Below, one piece after another: positions 42,560 through 49,315 of a stretch of 64,000 bases of DNA. Made by a program: the position numbers and the translations under genes. The notes beneath the pieces were generated by a model. That model searched no databases, was not told the DNA's origin, and saw only the letters and a list, made by a program, of their open reading frames with translations. Each line of letters opens with the position of its first letter. Positions within the stretch are counted from its first letter, which is position 1. This DNA comes from Microbacterium sp. Root553 (GTDB taxonomy: Bacteria > Actinomycetota > Actinomycetes > Actinomycetales > Microbacteriaceae), in contig NZ_LMFY01000001.1 in NCBI RefSeq assembly GCF_001426995.1, positions 556,961 to 620,960 of the forward strand, given 5' to 3'.

Positions 42560-43868
42560 GCGAGTCTCCCGCACCCGCGATGGCCGGGTCACGGTCGGAG
42601 ATCCGCCAGGACTCGGCGATGGACCCGAGCGACTTCGCTCCCGCATTCACGATCACCACTCCGACGGGGTGGATGCCCATCACGCGCAGACGCGTGGTCA
42701 CCGAGACGAGATCGGTCGCCGACGTCGAGTTGTTGCGCACGTTGAGGATCACTCCCGCGCCGGGTCCGACCAGCCGCTCGATGAGCGCGGATGCACCGGG
42801 CTCGCAGATCACGATCACCACGTCGAACCGGTCGTGCAGCACGGCGAGAGCCACGGGCATCTCGGCGGCGAGGGTCTCGAGCGAGAGGGCGTCCGCGGCG
42901 ACGAAGACGGCATCGCCCTCTTCCCCGTCGTCGATGGAGACGTCGTCGAGCACCTCGTTGAGCGTACGGCCGTGCCCGGTGACGTGCGTCTCCCTGGTGT
43001 CGATCACGCAGACGGTGGCGCCGATCAGGCGCTGCGCCTCGAGCATCCCGGCGACCGCGTCGTCATCGATCGAGCCGTCCGAGGTGGGCAGCACGATGTG
43101 GGTGCGCACGCCGCCGCCGGCGAGGGCGACGAGGTTGCCCGCCGCCTCTTCGTACGCCACGATCGCGGCCGAGTTCGAGTCCGGATGCAGGCGGCTGCGC
43201 CGCGGGATCTGGCCGATCACGGGCAGACCGGAGTAGCGGCGCACATCGGAGATCGTGCGCAGCCTGCGGTTGGTGGTGGTGCGGTAGACCGCGACGATCG
43301 CACCGAGGGCGAGGCCCGCGATGCCGCCGAGGCCGGTGATGGCCGTGACCTGAGGAGAGATCGGAGCAAGCGGGGCGACCGCGGGCAGCACCTGGTCGAG
43401 CGCCACGGTGTACCGCGAGTCGTCCTCGTCGTTCTCGGTCTCGCCGATCAGCTCCGAGAGGTGCGTCGCGGCGGAGTTGGCGATGTCGGTGGCCAGCGCG
43501 GCGGTCGGGGCGTCTGCGCGGACGACGAGGAGCACGGTGTCGGCCGTGTTCTCGGCCGACAGCATCCGTCGGATGTCACGATCCGGGTACTCGTCCTCGT
43601 CGAGGTCGAGGTCGTCGCGCACGGCGTCGATGACCTCAGGGCTGTCGACCAGCGGCGGGTACGACTTGATGCGCGCGAGGCTGAACTGGTTGCGTTCGAA
43701 CAGCGAGGCCTCGGTCGAGTCGACCCGCAGCAGCAGGGTCGACGTCGCGGCGTACGTCTCGGGGAGCATCTTGGTGACGAGCCACCCCATGCCCGCACCG
43801 AGCACGGCGAGCACGACGATGACCACCCATCCCTCGCGCAGGATCCGTCCGTAAGGGACATCTTCCAT
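42543..43868 (-). CDS. Wzz-like chain-length determinant with degenerate tyrosine-kinase domain
   Basis: 441 residues. The N-terminal half is a polysaccharide copolymerase: a helix at 13-33 (VVIVVLAVLGAGMGWLVTKML), a periplasmic-type helical region, a second helix (LGGIAGLALGAIVAVY) at about 180-195. The C-terminal 200 residues look like a BY-kinase/ParA fold (HIVLPTSDGS ... ATVCVIDTRE ... FDVVIVICEPG ... VGVVIVNAG) but have no GxGKT/S Walker A motif and no tyrosine-rich tail. It should therefore be unable to bind ATP normally. It probably sets polymer length without the usual kinase cycle, or acts as a structural partner. Good GAGGGGG site before the ATG. Confidence 0.85.
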   Translation of the reverse strand: MEDVPYGRILREGWVVIVVLAVLGAGMGWLVTKMLPETYAATSTLLLRVDSTEASLFERNQFSLARIKSYPPLVDSPEVIDAVRDDLDLDEDEYPDRDIRRMLSAENTADTVLLVVRADAPTAALATDIANSAATHLSELIGETENDEDDSRYTVALDQVLPAVAPLAPISPQVTAITGLGGIAGLALGAIVAVYRTTTNRRLRTISDVRRYSGLPVIGQIPRRSRLHPDSNSAAIVAYEEAAGNLVALAGGGVRTHIVLPTSDGSIDDDAVAGMLEAQRLIGATVCVIDTRETHVTGHGRTLNEVLDDVSIDDGEEGDAVFVAADALSLETLAAEMPVALAVLHDRFDVVIVICEPGASALIERLVGPGAGVILNVRNNSTSATDLVSVTTRLRVMGIHPVGVVIVNAGAKSLGSIAESWRISDRDPAIAGAGDSHVRSD

Positions 43869-43927
43869 CGCCAACCCCCTCAGTCGAAGACAGGGCATAA
43901 ACCTATCACTGGCCGCCGGGGCGACCG

Positions 43928-45136
43928 TTACGGGGCAGGGCGCTCGGGGCGGCCGCGCGAGACCACGAGCGCGCGCAGACCGAGACCGCCGAGCATCGAT
44001 GCGACGGCGAGGGCGAAGGGCAGGGTCGATGCCTCGGCGCCGAGCGCGATCATCACGACGGCGGCGGCGATCGCGAGGATCGTGTCGGAGAGGCGGATCA
44101 CGAAGACCGCGATCTGCCGCCCTCCCACCGCGCCGAGTGCTCCGTAGGGGGTGACGATCGCGACCGACATCCCGTACGCGAGCCAGGCGATGACCGCGAG
44201 CGGATCGACCTGGACGTCGAACAGGAGCGGGCTCACCCAGGGGATCAGCACCACGGCGGCGACGCTCATCAGCACGGTGCCCAGCAGCAGGAACAGCACG
44301 ACGCGATCGGCCTCGCGCACCGAGCCGCCCGCACCCGCCTTGTGCTGGTCGGCGAAGCGCACGAAGAGGAACGACGACAGTCCGCTGATCACCAGGATCA
44401 GCGGCGACGTGTAGGTGCGCGCGGCCTCGAGCAGACCGACGGCGGTGAGCCCCGCGCCGGCGAGCACGAGCAGTCGCAGCACCGTGAACAGGCTCGGTCG
44501 CAGCACCTGCTGCAGCCCGCGCCACATGCCGTAGCGCCAGACGGCGGCGAGGTCGGCTCCGCGCAGACCCACCAGGTGGCGTTCGCTGCGGGGCATGAGC
44601 CGCCAGCCGAAGAAGGCGGCGGCGACCTGACCGGCCGCGATGCCGCCGAGGAAGGCGGCGAGCGTCAGGGTGCCCGTGACATGCACGGTGAGGATGACGG
44701 CGAGCGCGACGACGAAGCCCGCCAGGTCGGTGAGCGCCGTGCGCACGAACGACAGGTGCGCGATGAGCATGCGGCGCACGATCTCCTCCACCGCGAACGC
44801 CGCGAGCGCCAGGGCGAACAGAGCAGATTCGAGCACGTCGGAGAATCCGGTGAGCCAGGCGATGAGGAAGGACCCGACCGCGAGCAGCACTGAGGTGATG
44901 AGCAGCATCAGCTCGAGCCCGGCGCGGATCGCCCGCTGCGACCGTTCGAGCACGACGAGCGAGTCGCCGACGAGACCGGTCACGACGGCGGTCGCGACGA
45001 TGACCACTCCGTACAGGATCGCGAAGCGACCGTACTCCTCGATGCCGAGCAGGCGCGCGACGAGGATCTGCAGCAGCAGACCGATGCCGGCCTGCGCGGC
45101 CTGTGCGATCACGGCCCCCAGAGCCTTGCGTTTCAT
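43928..45136 (-). CDS. Oligosaccharide flippase family protein (Wzx-like)
   Basis: 402 residues, about 12 transmembrane helices, MATE/MOP superfamily. The N-terminal segment (IGLLLQILVARLLGIEEYGRFAILYG) is the usual start of polysaccharide flippases. It moves the undecaprenyl-linked repeat unit to the outer face. It is 59 bp upstream of the Wzz-like gene on the same strand. A long open frame across 42543-45164 in the other frame is only a shadow. Confidence 0.9.
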   Translation of the reverse strand: MKRKALGAVIAQAAQAGIGLLLQILVARLLGIEEYGRFAILYGVVIVATAVVTGLVGDSLVVLERSQRAIRAGLELMLLITSVLLAVGSFLIAWLTGFSDVLESALFALALAAFAVEEIVRRMLIAHLSFVRTALTDLAGFVVALAVILTVHVTGTLTLAAFLGGIAAGQVAAAFFGWRLMPRSERHLVGLRGADLAAVWRYGMWRGLQQVLRPSLFTVLRLLVLAGAGLTAVGLLEAARTYTSPLILVISGLSSFLFVRFADQHKAGAGGSVREADRVVLFLLLGTVLMSVAAVVLIPWVSPLLFDVQVDPLAVIAWLAYGMSVAIVTPYGALGAVGGRQIAVFVIRLSDTILAIAAAVVMIALGAEASTLPFALAVASMLGGLGLRALVVSRGRPERPAP

Positions 45137-45185
45137 CTCGCCTCCCCGCCGAACATCCTTGCACGCGAGCAGAGGTGCGCGAGTC

Positions 45186-46361
45186 CTACAGCTCGCCCGG
45201 CTTCATCGCCTCGGAGTCGATCGCGCGGATGATGCGGATCGTCGCCGTGTCGGGCTTCGCCTCGGCGGCGGGATCCGTCGGGCGTGACCTGCGGGGCGCG
45301 TAGACGACAAGGGAGTGGAACAGGAACCTCGCGAAGAACGCGACGATGAGCGACAGTCCTGTGGCGAGCACGCTGGAGATGTGCCAGGTCTCGACCATCA
45401 GCGCCATCACCGGGATGCGCAGAGCGGCCTCGGCGTTGTTGAAGGCGAACGAGGCGGCGAACCTGCCTCCGAGGCCGCGGGCGTCGGTGCGCATGTCGGC
45501 GAAGACGAACCGCTCCTGCAGCAGGAAGTTGCCGATGATGGTGACCTCGGCGCCGATGATCGCCGCCCAGATGTAGGGGACCCCGGCCAGGGTCAGCAGC
45601 CACATGATGCCCAGGTTGGCGACGGCGCCGATCACACCGATCAGGGCGAACAGCGACATCTTGCCGAACCGCAGTCGGGCGAGGTGGGCGATGAAGGTGC
45701 CGCCCTGACGCAGGCTCGCCTTCGACGTGCCGTGCCTGCGCTCGCCGAACTCCATCGGCACCTCGGCGATGCGCAGATCCGTGCGGGCGAGGATCTCGAG
45801 GAGGATCTTGAAGCCCTGCGGCTTGAGCGCCGCCAGGTCGAGTCGGCTCCGATCGACGAGGAAGAATCCCGTCATCGGGTCGGTGCTGCGGGCGAGACGG
45901 ATCGGGAACATGGCGCGAGTCAGCCAGGTCGCCGCCCGCGACACGCCGAAACGCACCGCCGTGCCAAGACCGCTGGTGTCACCGCCGCCCACGTACCGCG
46001 ACGCGGCGACCACGTCGGCATCGCCGTCCGCGTGACGGGCGAGCAGGGCGGGCAGGAGCTCGGGCGGATGCTGCAGGTCGCCGTCCATGACGATGCAGAG
46101 GTCGGCGGCCGCGGCCTCGAGCCCGACCAGCACCGCCCCACCGAGACCACCGGTGTTGTGCTCACGGTGGATGACCCGCACGGGCAGCGGAGCATCCGCC
46201 GCGACCCTGGCGATCTCGGATGCGGTGTCGTCGCCGCTGTCGTCGACGAAGAGGATCTCCGCGTCGTACGCGGCGAGCGCGACCGCGGTGCGCGCAACGA
46301 GTTCTGCGACGTTGTCGCGCTCGTTGTAGGTCGGCACGATGACCGTGACCGGTGTCGCCAC
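45186..46361 (-). CDS. GT2 glycosyltransferase fused to GtrA-like membrane domain
   Basis: 391 residues starting at GTG. Residues 1-230 are a dolichyl-phosphate mannosyltransferase-like GT2 domain with VIVPTYNERDN and the metal-binding DGDLQHPPE. Residues about 240-370 are a four-helix GtrA domain (LFALIGVIGAVANLGIMWLL ... IGNFLLQERFVF). Such fusions make and flip an undecaprenyl-phosphate-linked sugar, often for side-chain glycosylation. It is the first leftward gene of the assembly operon. Confidence 0.92.
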   Translation of the reverse strand: MATPVTVIVPTYNERDNVAELVARTAVALAAYDAEILFVDDSGDDTASEIARVAADAPLPVRVIHREHNTGGLGGAVLVGLEAAAADLCIVMDGDLQHPPELLPALLARHADGDADVVAASRYVGGGDTSGLGTAVRFGVSRAATWLTRAMFPIRLARSTDPMTGFFLVDRSRLDLAALKPQGFKILLEILARTDLRIAEVPMEFGERRHGTSKASLRQGGTFIAHLARLRFGKMSLFALIGVIGAVANLGIMWLLTLAGVPYIWAAIIGAEVTIIGNFLLQERFVFADMRTDARGLGGRFAASFAFNNAEAALRIPVMALMVETWHISSVLATGLSLIVAFFARFLFHSLVVYAPRRSRPTDPAAEAKPDTATIRIIRAIDSEAMKPGEL

Positions 46362-46454
46362 GAGCCTTTCCCTTCCCCCTGTGCAGACCGAAGAGCCCGC
46401 GTTGCGGGATCCATCGTTCCACGGGTTCCTGTGCGGGAGGAAACCGGCACCTGC

Positions 46455-46460
46455 TACACT
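46455..46460 (+). promoter_or_regulatory. -10 box (TACACT) of tagD
   Basis: TACACT, giving a leader of about 67 nt that contains three G-loop hairpins. It lies in the 172-bp spacer between the divergent GT2-GtrA and tagD genes. Confidence 0.55.
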
Positions 46461-46469
46461 CGCTCCGGT

Positions 46470-46534
46470 GCGGCTGTGGGAGTCGCTGGCGGATGGGGAT
46501 CCGCCTCTGGGGAATTACTGATCTGGGGAGATCA
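46470..46534 (+). ncRNA. tagD leader with three G-loop hairpins
   Basis: GCGGCT-GTGGG-AGTCGC (46470-46486, one G-T pair), GGCGGAT-GGGG-ATCCGCC (46488-46505, perfect 7 bp), and TGATCT-GGGG-AGATCA (46519-46534), whose loop holds the ribosome-binding GGGGAG and whose last base is the A of the start codon. CTGGGGAATT at 46507-46516 lies between. Loops match those in the other leaders of the locus while stems differ. Confidence 0.6.
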
Positions 46535-46995
46535 TGGGGACGCGCATCGGCTATGCCGTGGGTGCTTTCGACCTGTTTCACGTCGGGCATCTCAACCTTC
46601 TTCGTCACGCCAAACAGCACTGCGACGTCCTCGTCGCGGGTGTCGTCAGCGATGAGATGCTGCGGCAGGTGAAGGGCATCGAGCCCGTCATCCCGACCGC
46701 CGAGCGCGCGGAGATCGTGCGCCACATCTCGTTCGTCGACGACGTGTACGTCGAGACCACTCCGTCGAAGATGGACTCCTGGCACGATGTGCGGTTCACG
46801 CACTTCTTCAAGGGAGACGACTGGCGCGGCACGGAGAAGGGCCTGCGCCTCGAGCGTGACTTCGCCGAGGTGGGTGTCGAGGTCGTCTACTTCCCGTACA
46901 CGGCGCACACGTCGAGCTCGTCGCTGCGGCGCGCGCTCGACGCGATCTCGGCGGGCGCCACGGTCGGTGGCACGCCCGTCCTCGCGACGCGCTGA
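46534..46995 (+). CDS. tagD: Glycerol-3-phosphate cytidylyltransferase-like nucleotidyltransferase
   Basis: 153 residues, the small nucleotidyltransferase fold of TagD/GCT. The HxGH motif is in AVGAFDLFHVGHLNLLRHAK, and the C-terminal substrate loop is TSSSSLRR (the family RTxGISTT region, here modified). Expected reaction: CTP + glycerol-3-phosphate to CDP-glycerol + PPi, though another sugar/alditol phosphate is possible. CDP-glycerol could feed the CDP-alcohol phosphotransferase at 34430-35146, or a teichoic-acid-type decoration. It is controlled by the G-loop leader. Confidence 0.85.
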   Translation: MGTRIGYAVGAFDLFHVGHLNLLRHAKQHCDVLVAGVVSDEMLRQVKGIEPVIPTAERAEIVRHISFVDDVYVETTPSKMDSWHDVRFTHFFKGDDWRGTEKGLRLERDFAEVGVEVVYFPYTAHTSSSSLRRALDAISAGATVGGTPVLATR

Positions 46996-47062
46996 CACGC
47001 GGATCCGGCGCCGGCGCGTCCGTTCCCCCGACGATGTGGGCGCGGACGCGACGGCGTCGCTC

Positions 47063-47455
47063 TCAGTTGGCGACGCCGAGCAGGCTCCGCGCCATCCGTG
47101 CGACGTGCGCCGGTGTGTGCGCGCCGAGCCAGACCGTCCACTGCAGCGGCGGCTCCGCGCACGTCCATTCGACGCACCATGAGTGCACGGCGTTGGCCAG
47201 TCGTTCGCCCTTGGCGTGCTGTCGCGCGCCGTCGCCTCTGAGGAGCCAGCGCACCGACATACCGTCGGGCACGTCGATGTGCCGGAACTGGATGCGCGCC
47301 GCGGCCTCGATCAGGACCACGCCCTCCGCATCCCACGGCAGCCGTGCGGTGATCGCGGCGATGGCGGCGGCGTCGGTCGAGTCGCCCGCGATCAGCACCA
47401 CGCCGTCGATGTTCTCCCAGTCCGGATCCTCGAGGTGTTCGCAGCCAGTGGTCAT
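47063..47455 (-). CDS. Stand-alone siderophore-interacting-protein (SIP) C-terminal domain protein
   Basis: 130 residues corresponding to the NAD(P)H-binding half of siderophore-interacting ferric reductases: GVVLIAGDSTDAAAIAAI, a central domain, RWLLRGDG and a C-terminal Arg helix. The FAD-binding N-terminal half is missing, so this is not a full ferri-siderophore reductase. An iron box (47465-47483) overlaps its -10, so it is surely iron-repressed. Leaderless start at ATG 47455. Confidence 0.82.
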   Translation of the reverse strand: MTTGCEHLEDPDWENIDGVVLIAGDSTDAAAIAAITARLPWDAEGVVLIEAAARIQFRHIDVPDGMSVRWLLRGDGARQHAKGERLANAVHSWCVEWTCAEPPLQWTVWLGAHTPAHVARMARSLLGVAN

Positions 47456-47461
47456 GAATCA

Positions 47462-47467
47462 AGCATA
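47462..47467 (-). promoter_or_regulatory. -10 box (TATGCT) of SIP gene
   Basis: TATGCT on the minus strand, 6 nt before the ATG at 47455; the iron box overlaps it. Confidence 0.65.
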
Positions 47468-47483
47468 GGTAAGGCTACCCTTA
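47465..47483 (-). promoter_or_regulatory. DtxR/IdeR-type iron box
   Basis: TAAGGGTAGCCTTACCTAT on the minus strand agrees with the 19-bp DtxR/IdeR consensus TTAGGTTAGSCTAACCTAA at about 15 positions. It overlaps the -10 of the SIP gene, the standard position for iron-dependent repression. Confidence 0.85.
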
Positions 47484-47552
47484 GTGCGCAACGCCTGGCG
47501 CGCGATCGCGCTGCCCGATGCCCGTTTCGGCGCCCGCTCAGCCGAGCGGACG

Positions 47553-47558
47553 TACGCT
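47553..47558 (+). promoter_or_regulatory. -10 box (TACGCT) of glutaredoxin-like gene
   Basis: TACGCT lies 6 nt before ATG 47565. A GGAGG also lies in between, so leadered translation is not excluded. Confidence 0.45.
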
Positions 47559-47564
47559 GGAGGC

Positions 47565-47825
47565 ATGACCTCCGCAGAATCCACGATCACCCTCTTCGGC
47601 GCCGACTGGTGCCGCGACTGCATCCGCACCAAGAAGCAGCTCGACTCGCTCGGCATCGAGTACACCTACGTCGACCTCGTCGCGGAGCCGGCGGCAGCCG
47701 ATGTCGCCAAGGAGATCTCGGGGCGCACCAACATCCCCGTCGTGGTCTACCCGGACACCTCGCACCACGTCGAGCCGTCGAATGCCGACGTCGAGGCGAA
47801 GCTGCGCGAGCTCTCCCTCATCTGA
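47565..47825 (+). CDS. Glutaredoxin/mycoredoxin-like protein
   Basis: 86 residues, thioredoxin fold. Active site GADWCRDCIRTKKQL (CxxC at about residues 15-18), then EYTYVDL and the cis-proline region NIPVVVYPD. The CxxC with Asp/Arg between the cysteines suggests a mycothiol- or thioredoxin-coupled reductase as in mycoredoxins. It reduces mixed disulfides in the cytoplasm. It is divergent from the SIP gene. Confidence 0.88.
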   Translation: MTSAESTITLFGADWCRDCIRTKKQLDSLGIEYTYVDLVAEPAAADVAKEISGRTNIPVVVYPDTSHHVEPSNADVEAKLRELSLI

Positions 47826-47862
47826 CCGGAGGCTCCTCCTCTGCAGGGGAGTCCCCCACCGC

Positions 47863-47868
47863 TACACT
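47863..47868 (+). promoter_or_regulatory. -10 box (TACACT) for leaderless GPH/MFS gene
   Basis: TACACT lies 6 nt before ATG 47875, with no Shine-Dalgarno between. Confidence 0.6.
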
Positions 47869-47874
47869 GGCGCG

Positions 47875-49254
47875 ATGAGCTCCGTGGCTCGGCCGGAACG
47901 CGCGTCCGTCCGTCTCTCCCCGCGAACGATCGCGCTGTACGCGGTGGGCTCGCTCGGCACCGGCGGCTACGCCACCCTTCCCGGGCTGGTCCTCACCTAC
48001 TTCCTCACCGACAACCTCGGTGTCGCGGCCCTCGTCGCGGGCCTGATCGTGACGGCGGCGAAGGTGTGGGACGTCGTGATCGATCCGCTCATCGGCGCAG
48101 CCTCCGACCGCCAGTACGCACGGATCGGCTCGCGTCGCGGGTTCATGGTCGTGGGGGCGCTCACGCTTCCGCTCTTCTTCGCGCTGACCTTCGCGGTGCC
48201 TCCGTCCTGGGGGCCCACCGCGGGAGCGATCTGCGTGTTCCTGGCGTTCCTCGCCACCGCCACCTCGTTCAGCCTCTTCCAGGTGCCCTACGTGGCGCTG
48301 CCCGCCGAGCTCACCCGCGGCTACGACGAACGCACGCGCCTGCTGGGCTGGCGGGTCGTCGTGCTCACCGCCGCGATCCTGCTCTTCGGAGCAGGCGGTC
48401 CCGAGCTGCGCCGTGCCGGCGCGGACCCGGTCGCCGGGTACCTGCTGATGGGCGTCGTCGCGGGCGTCGCGATCGGGGTCGGGATGCTCATCGCCTCCCG
48501 CACCGCGGATGCCGCCCCGCTGCCCGGCGCGGATGCACCGCCCGAGGCGGCCGTCGCCGCCACCGGGTTCCGCGCCCCCTACGCGGCCGGCCTGCAGACG
48601 CTGCGGCGCAGTCAGCCCTTCCGCGCGCTGCTGGGCACGTTCCTCCTGCAGGCTCTCGCGACCGGGACGATGCTCGCCGCCGCCCAGTATGTCGCCACCT
48701 GGGTGCTGCGCAGCGAGGATGCGGTCACCCTCGTGTTCCTGTCGCTGGTCGGCCCGGCCCTGGTCGCGACCCCCGCATGGACCGCGGTCTCCCGGCGGAT
48801 CGGCAAGGAGCGGGCGTTCGCCGTCGCGAGCATCCTGTTCACGGCGGCCTCGGCGACGCTCGTGATCGCCGCCTGGCTCCCCGGCGGGTGGATGTACGGC
48901 TCGATCGGGATCGCGGGCATCGCGTACGCGGGGCTCCAGTCCCTGCCGATGGCGATGCTGCCGGACGTGATCTCGCACGACGAGCAGCGCAGCGGCAGGG
49001 GCCGGGCCGGCACCTTCACCGGCGTGTGGACCGCGGGCGAGACCATCGGCTTCGCCCTCGGTGCGACGACGGTGTCCCTGATGCTCGCGGCCACCGGGTA
49101 CATCTCGACCGTCGCCGGCACGACCGCGCAGCAGCCCGACGCCGCCGTCACCGGCATCGTGATCAGCTTCAGCGTCCTGCCGGCGGTGCTGATGCTCGCG
49201 AGCCTGCTGACGCTGCGTCGATACCGGCTGCGCCGCTCCGACATCGACGCGTGA
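47875..49254 (+). CDS. MFS transporter of the glycoside-pentoside-hexuronide (GPH) type
   Basis: 459 residues, 12 transmembrane helices. The N-terminal region VWDVVIDPLIGAASDR and the loop SDRQYARIGSRRGFM match the GPH/MelB-type cation:sugar symporter signature, including the conserved Asp in helix 2 and the D-R in the following loop. C-terminal half contains LQSLPMAMLPDVISHDE. It imports a sugar, glycoside or related compound with a cation; the real substrate is unknown. A longer frame upstream overlaps the glutaredoxin gene and is unlikely. Confidence 0.85.
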   Translation: MSSVARPERASVRLSPRTIALYAVGSLGTGGYATLPGLVLTYFLTDNLGVAALVAGLIVTAAKVWDVVIDPLIGAASDRQYARIGSRRGFMVVGALTLPLFFALTFAVPPSWGPTAGAICVFLAFLATATSFSLFQVPYVALPAELTRGYDERTRLLGWRVVVLTAAILLFGAGGPELRRAGADPVAGYLLMGVVAGVAIGVGMLIASRTADAAPLPGADAPPEAAVAATGFRAPYAAGLQTLRRSQPFRALLGTFLLQALATGTMLAAAQYVATWVLRSEDAVTLVFLSLVGPALVATPAWTAVSRRIGKERAFAVASILFTAASATLVIAAWLPGGWMYGSIGIAGIAYAGLQSLPMAMLPDVISHDEQRSGRGRAGTFTGVWTAGETIGFALGATTVSLMLAATGYISTVAGTTAQQPDAAVTGIVISFSVLPAVLMLASLLTLRRYRLRRSDIDA

Positions 49255-49315
49255 GGCATCGACGCGTGACTCGCGGGTGCGGCCTAAGCTGGGATCCCGC
49301 CAGAAGGAGACGCCG

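Noticed and set aside
42543..45164. Apparent 873-codon fusion over the Wzz and flippase region
   Set aside because: Only the last 441 codons are Wzz-like; the first part is a shadow of the flippase gene, and a good ribosome-binding site precedes ATG 43868.
20062..46529. CTGGGGA copies explained only as Shine-Dalgarno sites
   Set aside because: Only one copy per leader is correctly placed before a start codon; the others lie tens of bases upstream and several sit in paired hairpin loops.
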